Below the pieces are notes generated by a model. It made no database searches and was not told the DNA's origin. It saw only the letters and a program-made list of their open reading frames with translations. A DNA stretch of 64,000 bases from NCBI RefSeq assembly GCF_037042905.1, contig NW_026974140.1:17038001-17102000 (forward strand). The letters are read 5' to 3'. Shown one piece after another: positions 57,701-64,000 of this stretch (position 1 is its first letter; each line of letters opens with the position of its first letter). The translations under genes and the position numbers were made by a program. The DNA comes from Lytechinus pictus (taxonomy: Eukaryota > Echinodermata > Echinoidea > Temnopleuroida > Toxopneustidae).

Positions 57701-60694
57701 TAAAATCTGAAAATATTTAGACTTTTTTTCACTAATACAAATAGAACACGATGGGACAGAATAGAAATCCCATTTTAAAGATTTATTCAACAATGAAAGT
57801 AATTAACAAAGCTAAAGTATTTCACTAAATAATTAATTTTCCTTGTCTGTAGTCTGATAATAGCCTAACACTTGATAAAGGACACAATAAATTAAGAGTT
57901 AATGGTCATTATGATAAATGAGAGAAGATGATTTATGTCTGGTTTCTTGTTTAAGATTGATACGAGCTGATATTTTTGCAGGATGAATTTGATTAAGTCA
58001 CTTGATAAAATTGAAATATATAATCATTAATATTTGCATAAACCTCTCGAGGTCTCTAAATATGAGTGATGTTCCAACAAACCATTAATCAATTCTGACG
58101 AGTCACATGACTTCCATACATATAGTGGAGTTTGCCTCTACACGTCTTTGTTTTACACTTCAATACATCGTACATATTGGAACATGAATAACTACATAAT
58201 AATGCTTCTGCATTCTTATGCTTTCATTTTACACATTAACCTGATCATTAATAATGACTAAGGATACATTACATAAAATAAAACCACATCATTTTTTTTC
58301 TTATTCATGAAAACATCAAAATTACTTGTGTCGATATCATATACATGTAGATACAAGGTTGGTAAAGCAATATATTGCGGTAGTGAGTTGACAATTCTTG
58401 CAGGATTTACTAAGAAGGAAATGATTTGAAAGAAACCATGCACTGGAGTGTAGCAGTCAGGAAGTCTGGTTTTAAGATTTGCTGAAAATGTCTTACAGGT
58501 GACTTAAAAACTGTCATCATTTCTTCAGATGCATGTGATTGCGTATGACACCGTCACACTGGCTGCAACCATCTCAGAACAGACCAAGTCTATTACGTTA
58601 TTACCAATGGCATACCATTGGTCGGTCTGGAGTCGGTCTGGAGTCGGTTTCGTTGGTGTGACTGTATCATTAATGTCATACACTTTTACAGAAACTACGT
58701 ACTCTCAAAGATTCCTACCGTAACAAAGTGGATTGGCATGGAAATTTCATGTAGATTATTTAGAATAAAATTATTATCTGGTAGCCTCAAACAGTATGAG
58801 TTGAATCATTAAACTATTTCATAAAATCATTACAAGTTAACTTTATGCAAGCATCGGGAGTTTCCAGTCATCAGGACGACTTATTTGATGTCGGGTTAGA
58901 AATAAATCATTTTGACTATATACTGAACTTCGTACTTGATATCAGATAGACGAGCTGTCGGGAACACACACTTGTGAAAGCTGTGTGATACCGTATGTTT
59001 TAATTCTAGCAGGGTTGATATGCATATTGGAGTACACCCAATCTAATAATATGATTGTTTGTATAATTTGTGGTTGAAGAACACATATAAATTATAATTT
59101 CCTGCGATCTGTGGATGAATATGACTTGAAAATCCAATGAAACCCATACATTCTAGCAAATTGAGTTACTTTTAGATATGTCTGCAGAGCACTCTCTGGC
59201 TTACGCCCACTACTTCAAGAAACTTATAACAATATACTTACTTTCCTACGTCCGAGTTAGCTCCTGTGAAGTCTGCTATGACATAGGTCCATGTTACTGA
59301 TCCAGTGATGACTACTATAGCTAGATCTAGTAAGTCCAGTTTATTGTGAAAAAATTCTGACCTGTAGAACAATTATTTCACAAGGAGAATGTGATTTAGT
59401 GAATTAAGAAAATCATAATCAACCCCCAAATGATCTAAAAATTCAATAACTGCACTTTATATTAATATCTCTTTTAGGATAATTAATACATTAGTTATAG
59501 ACATCTCCTCTCCTACTCCTCCCGCCCCTCTTCTTCATTCTCTTCATCTTTTATTTCTTTCGCCTGTCCTCCTAGATCATCGTCCATGATCGCAATTCTA
59601 ATCCGTGGGGGCTCTTGCTTCGCTCGCTCGTAACTTTGTATAAATTTTACGTGATATGCCATCCAGCCCCCTCAAAGTTTTTGGCTCATTATGCCACTGA
59701 TTCTAATCATTTTGTTATTGCCTTCTTCTCCTATTACTATTTATGACAAAGCATACCATCATCGTTTCCGTTGCCGTCATTATCATGATCTTTGTCACCA
59801 TCATCATCACCACCACCATCCTTACTTCCCGGACTACAATCATTATCGTCGTCATCACCAGCATCAATGTTCAACTGTTTTCTCTGTTTTACTTTTCCCA
59901 CCATGCGTTTCATTTCATTTATCCCTTAAACATGTTACTTACCCTTTAGCAAAGATCCTTAGGCATATTTCAATGAAAAAGTAGAACCAGATACATAGTG
60001 AGAAGATATCATAAATCTCAAGAGGTGCTTCTTGTTTAGGGTCGATGATGATATCAACAATGACGATGATGATATCCACAAATACTAATACTACTCCAAT
60101 TAATCTGATGACAAAATAGAATCATAATGAAAAATATGATAGTACAGTTCAGCCTTTGAAAGTATTGCAAGCAGTGTCCCCAGATGATAATGAATGGGTA
60201 AAAGATTTCTATGTTCAGCACTAAAGATTTAACGTTCGGCATGTCTTCAAACAGAATAGAAAAGAAAAGGAAATGTTATGTAACTCGAATAAACTATGAG
60301 TGAACTGATCATAGGGACCATACGTAAAGTGAAATGAAGTAGATTAAGAAACCAATCTTGTTGATGAAAATTCCATAAGCATTAATAATCCCCATTTACA
60401 GTTATTACTGAAAAAAAATAATCATAATCAAATAAGATTGCTGTAGTAGACATAATTCAGTTTGCATTTTCTTTAAAGTTTAAAATAGTTCTAGGAAGAA
60501 ACCGGGTATATATTATATAAATTTACTGTTACAAAATTATCGAGTTATTGTCAAATAAATTCATTATGGTTTACTTACCTCACTGCTAAATGCTCTACAA
60601 ATCTCCTAACTTTTAACTGGGCTTTCCTGTTTGAGAAGGAATAGAAAACCAAAACTGATTCATCCTCCTGAGTTATTTCGGGCTTAGGAGACAT
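47424..60694 (-). CDS. Voltage-sensing phosphatase (VSP/TPTE-like), 15 coding exons
   Basis: Fifteen exons (listed separately) join in frame to ~495 residues. Residues 40-148 form the voltage sensor: S1 [20 protein letters not shown] (40-59), S2 about 71-89, S3 about 102-123, S4 from K133 with R139, R142 and R148. The linker has N-K-R-R-Y (167-171). The PTEN-like phosphatase (about 185-345) has D247 in D-D-H-N and the P-loop H-C-K-G-G-K-G-R-T-G (278-287, C279 nucleophile, R285). A C2 domain (about 352-492) ends the protein. The family couples plasma-membrane depolarisation to PI(4,5)P2 and PI(3,4,5)P3 dephosphorylation. Catalytic residues are intact, so an active enzyme is likely. Odd points: Met at the fourth S4 position (M145) and Gln at the gating-loop position (Q327). 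The start is uncertain (see exon 1). Confidence 0.93.
48097..48167 (-). CDS. VSP exon 14 (C2, membrane-facing loop)
   Basis: Acceptor TTCTTACAG, donor AACAG|GTATGG. Residues 433-456, [19 protein letters not shown]. The D-Y-D-N-C loop, equivalent to Ciona G-Y-D-N-C (Tyr522 loop), is conserved. Confidence 0.92.
48558..48656 (-). CDS. VSP exon 13 (C2)
   Basis: Acceptor TTTACCCCTCTCAG, donor AGCAGG|GTTAGT. Residues 400-432, with [20 protein letters not shown] matching the C-P-x-L-x-G-D-(I/V)-K-(V/I) C2 segment of VSPs and PTEN. Confidence 0.92.
48749..48805. mobile_element. hAT-like element end in a VSP intron
   Basis: CAGTGGCAGCGCTACAGGGT followed by G-rich and poly-T sequence resembles the end of the hAT-type MITE at 600 bp. 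The partner end is not evident. Confidence 0.4.
49340..49558. mobile_element. Hairpin MITE (CACTGCAAAAAC ends) in a VSP intron
   Basis: About 95-bp arms, nearly perfect inverses: CACTGCAAAAACTCGGGTGT and its partner, ATGTCCACACCAGAGAAGT twice, with GGTGTT/AACACC boxes repeated inside. The arms can fold into one long stem. Confidence 0.85.
49889..49986 (-). CDS. VSP exon 12 (C2)
   Basis: Acceptor TTTATGTACAG, donor TGTCAG|GTTAGT. Residues 367-399 ([20 protein letters not shown]), C2 beta strands. Confidence 0.92.
50409..50577. mobile_element. MITE in a VSP intron
   Basis: CAGGAGCGGCGTGCATTTG at the left; GGGACCGCCCCTGG at the right is an imperfect inverse. A purine-rich middle makes a spurious frame. 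Weakly hAT-like ends. Confidence 0.45.
50805..50910 (-). CDS. VSP exon 11
   Basis: Acceptor CCTCTTACAG, donor GCCG|GTAAGA. Residues 332-367, [19 protein letters not shown] leading into the first C2 strand. Confidence 0.92.
51495..51575 (-). CDS. VSP exon 10 (gating/TI loop)
   Basis: Acceptor GGTCCCTCCAG, donor AGCCAG|GTATAG. Residues 305-331, including [20 protein letters not shown] and PSQ. Q327 occupies the place of Glu411 of Ciona VSP. Confidence 0.92.
51849..51900. repeat. (CAG)n on plus / (CTG)n on the VSP sense strand
   Basis: Two blocks of CAG units separated by TAACAGTAG. In the VSP transcript it reads (CUG)n, starting 40 nt after the donor of exon 9. Confidence 0.9.
51941..52002 (-). 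CDS. VSP exon 9 (P-loop arginine)
   Basis: Acceptor CTGATTGCAG, donor GCAAAG|GTGTGA (weaker than the others). Residues 284-304, [20 protein letters not shown], completing C-x5-R. At 62 bp its skipping would break the frame. A CTG-repeat tract lies 40 nt downstream in the intron. Confidence 0.92.
52316..52918. mobile_element. ~600-bp TIR element in VSP intron 8
   Basis: Left TTTAAGGTCAAGTCCACCCC and right GGTGGACTTGTCCTTTAA are inverted, continuing through TTTTGATTTGAATAAA / TTTATTCAAATCAA and ATCGGATGTAAAATAAGAAA / TTTCTTATTTTACATCCGAT. The arms total ~120 bp. No transposase. I recognise the sequence type as abundant in echinoderm and hemichordate DNA (from memory, unverified). It ends 45 bp from exon 8. 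Confidence 0.8.
52963..53051 (-). CDS. VSP exon 8 (P-loop cysteine)
   Basis: Acceptor TTTAAACACAG, donor AAAGG|GTAAGT. Residues 254-284 ending [11 protein letters not shown]. It holds the nucleophile C279; the P-loop Arg is in the next exon. Confidence 0.95.
53402..53541. mobile_element. 'GTTTCAT' MITE in VSP intron 7
   Basis: GGGGAGCGTTTAAAAAAAACG at the left (shown from 53,402) faces TTCATGAAACGTTTACCC at the right. Internal CAACCAATCAGAT and AGTAGCTTGAAAC boxes as in the 46-kb cluster. Confidence 0.55.
53655..53945. repeat. CA/CT-rich microsatellite region
   Basis: CTCTCACACACACACAC-type runs with C homopolymers. Open frames here are repeat-derived. Intron 7 of VSP. Confidence 0.85.
54029..54110 (-). 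CDS. VSP exon 7 (general-acid region)
   Basis: Acceptor CATTTTACAG, donor CTAGA|GTGAGT. Residues 227-254, [20 protein letters not shown] then D-H-N. D247 corresponds to PTEN Asp92 in its D-H-N context. Confidence 0.92.
54697..54900. repeat. Compound trinucleotide microsatellite
   Basis: Successive (CTG)n, (CTA)n, (ATA)n and (ATC)n runs ending 29 bp from exon 6. It evolved by sequential point-mutated expansion. Not coding. Confidence 0.9.
54929..55054 (-). CDS. VSP exon 6 (phosphatase N-terminal part)
   Basis: Acceptor GTCTTTCAG, donor CTGTA|GTAAGT. Residues 185-227 including [20 protein letters not shown] and [13 protein letters not shown], the PTEN-family opening segment. Confidence 0.93.
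55525..55945. repeat. Degenerate TTCCGAA-type minisatellite in VSP intron 5
   Basis: Variations of TATTCCGAAGGTTCG recur every ~15-18 bp between 55,528 and 55,705, then more loosely (TTTCGGATTAAC, TTTCGGAATAACG) to 55,945. Confidence 0.7.
55989..56052 (-). CDS. VSP exon 5 (phosphoinositide-binding linker)
   Basis: Acceptor AAAATTTCAG, donor AACTG|GTAAGT. Residues 164-185, [20 protein letters not shown]. The N-K-R-R-Y core of the linker that couples sensor to enzyme is conserved, but the following basic pair of Ciona VSP (R-K) is L-Q. Confidence 0.92.
56663..56753 (-). CDS. VSP exon 4 (S4 voltage sensor)
   Basis: Acceptor TTTATACCAG, donor AGTTG|GTAAGC. Residues 133-163. S4 reads [16 protein letters not shown], followed by [15 protein letters not shown]. 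The spacing of charged positions matches Ciona VSP R217/R223/R226/R229/R232, with Lys at the first and Met at the fourth. Confidence 0.9.
56897..57097. mobile_element. Hairpin MITE in VSP intron 3
   Basis: ACACTCTTAAAAATGTTGGG at the left and CCCAACATTTTTAGAGTGT at the right, with arms of ~60 bp (CATACTGTCCACA...CAATTGGTTAA and inverse). An inner TTGGTTAAAA/CTACCCAGA pair extends the stem. Flanks ATA/TAT. Confidence 0.85.
58535..58690. mobile_element. MITE in VSP intron 3
   Basis: TATGACACCGTCACACTGGC at the left; GTTGGTGTGACTGTATCA at the right is an imperfect inverse. Inner ACCAATGG/CCATTGGT hairpin and a GGTCGGTCTGGAGT duplication. Non-coding. Confidence 0.55.
59242..59361 (-). CDS. VSP exon 3 (S3)
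   Basis: Acceptor TTGTTCTACAG, donor GGAAA|GTAAGT. Residues 93-133: [18 protein letters not shown] gives S3 with conserved Asp, then the S3-S4 loop [11 protein letters not shown]. The last two bases plus the next exon's first base make Lys133. Confidence 0.9.
59785..59870. repeat. (ATC)n-rich stretch in VSP intron 2
   Basis: Imperfect ATC/CACC trinucleotides produce His-rich spurious frames. Located 73 bp from the donor side of exon 2. Confidence 0.7.
59943..60104 (-). CDS. VSP exon 2 (S1, S2)
   Basis: Acceptor TTTTGTCATCAG, donor AAAGG|GTAAGT. Encodes residues 39-93: helix S1 with two Asp residues (D49, D56), the loop [12 protein letters not shown], and S2 [18 protein letters not shown]. 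Confidence 0.92.
60579..60694 (-). CDS. VSP exon 1 (start or internal; upper border uncertain)
   Basis: If translation starts at ATG 60,694 this exon gives 39 residues ([15 protein letters not shown]...). However, TTCTATTCCTTCTCAAACAG ending at 60,627 looks like a splice acceptor. In that case the exon is only 60,579-60,626 and the true N terminus lies upstream. Both options keep the frame into [15 protein letters not shown]. Donor GTGAG|GTAAGT. Confidence 0.7.
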
Positions 60695-63600
60695 AGTTTT
60701 CCAATAACATGTGAAAAATGTAATTCATGACTCACTTTGAAACATAATTAAATACTTTCTACATAAGCACAGGCCTCTATTTAGATTCATGTACATTTAC
60801 TATGAGTAGGCATCAGCAAAAGTTGACGCTTTGTAATATACTACATATATTGAAATATATGTATATATATGATAAAGACAATGTTATATGATTATACGTC
60901 TATATTACTTTACGTATAGACATAGATCAATAAAAGTTTACATCTACACATTATTTCTGCAATATTATAAGAGTTAATAAATTATTAGTCTTTGATATTT
61001 TTCCTTATTAAAATTCACTTGGATTCATTCAAGTCGTTTTCTAAAAAAAATAAAAAATTTTCATTTTGCAAGTAAGACTCACAAGGATTGAAAATAAATC
61101 CAAATCGGTTGGAGTGTAATTAAAGACCACTCGAATTCCGCATTTGATTTATACTCTAAAGAATCATTTTTAGACCTTAAATGGCTTAATTCAAGTCTTG
61201 TGTGTTTAATCATAAAATAAACGTTCGATTGGTTACTAGATACGGTCGATCTGGATTCATTTTAAATCCATGACATTTAAAGTGTAGAATTGCATTCCTT
61301 CATATAAACAATGGTTAAAAGGTCTATCACATTAGTGTATAAAGTAATTTTCATTCTTTAAGCAATAGATATTATGAAAAAAAAATTATTGCAACAAAAA
61401 AGTCATACAATTTCTTCAGTTAGGTAAATGAGGCAATTTATTTACGTTAGATATGATACCTCTGAAATCTGGATTAACGTTATCAGGCCTATAGTTTTAT
61501 TTACACTAATATAACAAACTATAACTGACCATGAAAACAGAGCGATTATAAACCACTAAGCTGTATATATTTAGGTCAGATTGAACGTTCTTTATGGCCA
61601 TATTGTGACCTTTCATTCACAACAACCGACAAATACACATCCAAGATGAAGACGCTTTCGAATTAAGATAATTCTATAAAATATTTACGTCAAAACCTTT
61701 CTCAGTATGGTCATCAAGGTATGTGACCTGAAATAGATGTATATTCGATATTAGGCATGCACATTCTTGCAGAAGCGTAAATAACCTGCATTGATAAAGG
61801 CATCCCAACTTTTTTTCTTATTAAACATAAAAATCCGATTGTCTTGTTTTTATTTCATATAAATGGGAGATACTAAACTTCGAGGATAGAGTGCTACACT
61901 CACACAAAAACGTCGTTTTGCTTTTTTTTTTCATTATTTTCTCGGCCCTGAATTGTAAATATAATTTGAAATTAGGTATATTAAAGTATTATTTATCTTT
62001 TCCACTGGAAAGCACTAGCTAACTAGTCAAGAATTGTATCTTTGACATCTTAGTGAACTTTCCTGAATGTCTGGACTATTTGGCGACTGGCGTTTCTACA
62101 AGCAACGCATACAGAGAGTACTCACTAAATAATTAATTTAGGGTTCCCTTGCACGCTTTGCTCACTCGCAGTTTTGTTGATAGTGTAACATATAGCTTAG
62201 CCTACACTCAAATTGTTGTTTCCTTACCTTGTGAACAAATACTGCTAATGTCAATATAATCTTATCTTCCACTACAAATAGGTCTATATCTCGTTATTTA
62301 ATTTACATAACCGTAGCAAGCTTTCTAGGTCAATATCCTTTTATTTTACTTTTATAATTCTTTTCTTACAGAACAATACAACAAAACAATCATAAATAAT
62401 CAAAGTCATAATTACTATGCGATTTATTTTAAAATTAGCCACTGCAATAGTTAATAAAGAGGCTTTAATAGGAGGAAATTATAATTTGTAAACAAACAAA
62501 AAATTAGCCACTGCAATCTTTCAAAGTGCCCTTTTCTTAAAAAAAAACATTATAAACGATGTGAAAACTGGCAAAATTATATTTCTTTGTTGATAAAAGC
62601 CTACTCATTGATATTGACATATACTGTCACAAAATGCATACGATTATATGGGGAGTGTAAAAAAACGCCACATGCTTTGATAAAAGTGACATAAGGTAAG
62701 ACGTGCTAGGATAGGAAAATATAGGATACAAGGTAAAGAAAAGTTATTGAATACTTAATTTGGATTTAGTTTTAAATTTACAAATCATGTAAGAAAAACC
62801 AAAATTCAAGAAGCTTGTATAATTTGAATCAAGAGAAAATTTACCGCAATTAATTTTTTATACTGTAATTTGTCAATTTTAATTGACCAACTATTGGTCA
62901 AGTTTTACCCAGTACTGTTAGCCAATGAGATGGATAGTGTAAGAAAATCTCTCTTTTATATTAATGTTATTCATATAACAAGGGCTCAATGGCTCATATG
63001 AATATTATTATTTTCACATTTTGGCAAATTAAATTATATATTGCAACAATCAGCATCCAACAATGATTATGATCACGATAGTGACACTTGATTGGTATAT
63101 CATATTGCAGCTACACGATGAGGTAATACGATCCGATAATTATATCCCAACCAGGGATGATATCCAAATCACTACGGAGATTATCGTGCTCTGGATATAC
63201 AGTTCAATTTGTAGAGATTATCTTCTACATGTGCACAATAGCACACGGTGTTTTAATGATTTAATTGGTTTCCTTCCAATTTTTCTATAACTTTACCATC
63301 CAAATTGATAATTATCACACAAAAATCATATTGTGAAAAAAAGCTGATAAAAATCAAGCAAGTTTAATCATACCATTACAATAAATACATTTGTACTAAT
63401 TTAACTCATATTGTAAGCATGTTCATAATCTAAATTTAACAAACAATTATCAACAAAGTGTATAATTCTCCCCTTGTTTGCATGTACATTCGAAAGACGT
63501 CATTATACAATGTCACAAATAATGATAAACCGTTTTATTTCAAATAGGGTAAAATCGTCTTTAAATGCATGTATATTTTCGAGGCAACATTAGCTAAATT

Positions 63601-64000
63601 AGAGGACACAAATTATAGTCATAACACAGTTATATACTGTATCTTGTATCTTTATGACGGAGGTCATATTCTTGGGTTTTCCAATGTTGATATATTAGGA
63701 ACATCGTAGGCCTATACTGTATGATTCTAGCACTCACAGCTGATAAAGTGCAGATGCATGAAATATCACCGAATGATGAGATTTTTTTTATTTCTTTAAG
63801 GAAATAGCTCTCCTTCCTGAGTGGATGGGGTTTATGTCCCGGTTTGTATTATATCAGGAAACTATATAAACTCTCAGAAGTTGCGTTTATACACTATGGG
63901 GCTAACCTGTGGCAAGTCATATCGAAGGAAGTTCCTCATTCAAATGGTTCCTCTCTAGATTTATAAAGCCTCTAAATTCCATTTTTTATATTCTTAATAT
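60695..64000. other. Upstream of the VSP coding exons; no gene recognised
   Basis: AT-rich DNA. It should contain the VSP promoter and possibly 5' exons. One good minus-strand donor (CACAAG|GTAAGG at 62,235-62,225) could end a 5' UTR exon, but frames before it have nearby stops. Near-identical AAAATTAGCCACTGCAATAG-type phrases recur at 62,434 and 62,500. Nothing else supportable. Confidence 0.4.

Noticed and set aside
57670..57710. Exon-like segment in VSP intron 3 (CAG|ATTTTAATCC...GCTAG|GTAACA)
   Set aside because: Adding it after exon 3 creates an immediate in-frame stop, while exon 3 joins exon 4 directly in phase. At most a cryptic or poison exon.
62225..62280. Possible 5' coding exon of VSP before the donor at 62,235
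   Set aside because: In the required phase a stop codon lies close upstream with no ATG after it; could only be untranslated.
63063..63290. 75-codon plus-strand frame near the right edge
   Set aside because: No recognisable motif, no splice context, AT-rich; likely chance.

Overview
The window is animal nuclear DNA. Coding sequence is split by many GT-AG introns, the rest is AT-rich, and it is crowded with transposable elements. Several of these (the 'GTTTCATAA'-ended MITEs, the palindromic ~600-bp element at 52.3-52.9 kb, the ~162-bp tandem unit at 23.4-24.1 kb) look to me like repeat types abundant in echinoderms and hemichordates. Together with the two host genes, which fit a deuterostome, I favour a sea urchin-like echinoderm. 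The species is not determinable from this sequence alone.

Only two host genes can be supported, and they converge. (1) On the plus strand, five coding exons between 28,244 and 39,019 join in frame into a 325-residue mitochondrial carrier of the ornithine/citrulline type (SLC25A15/ORNT1-like). It has all three carrier signatures. (2) On the minus strand, fifteen exons between 60,694 and 47,424 join in frame into a ~495-residue voltage-sensing phosphatase (VSP/TPTE-like). It has a four-helix voltage sensor, a basic linker, a PTEN-type phosphatase with the P-loop C-K-G-G-K-G-R, and a C2 domain. Its predicted S4 carries Met at one arginine position and Lys at another, relative to Ciona VSP. Its substrate-gating loop has Gln where Ciona VSP has Glu.

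0-27 kb is a transposon graveyard: a 1.9-kb near-perfect palindrome with a hAT-type insertion in one arm; a 31-bp palindromic satellite; a Penelope-like retroelement with inverted terminal arms and a nested DNA transposon; a Tc1/mariner-like element; two broken CR1/Rex-type LINEs and an orphan ORF1; a tRNA-derived SINE; a pair of ~0.5-kb inverted repeats around another LINE remnant; a tandem array carrying nuclear-receptor half-sites; and a duplicated element split by a MITE. 27-39 kb holds the carrier gene. Its 6.1-kb third coding intron contains nine copies of a 15-17 bp motif in two clusters and a LINE 3' end. 39-47 kb is the 3' flank and intergenic space with MITEs and microsatellites. 47-61 kb is the phosphatase gene, with MITEs and trinucleotide repeats in its introns. 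61-64 kb shows no supportable gene.

The two genes have no obvious joint pathway: one acts in the inner mitochondrial membrane, the other probably in the plasma membrane. Their adjacency may be an ancient linkage, because the human SLC25A15 locus, as I recall, has a TPTE2 pseudogene beside it. All splice sites and translations were read by eye. No alignment or database search was run.
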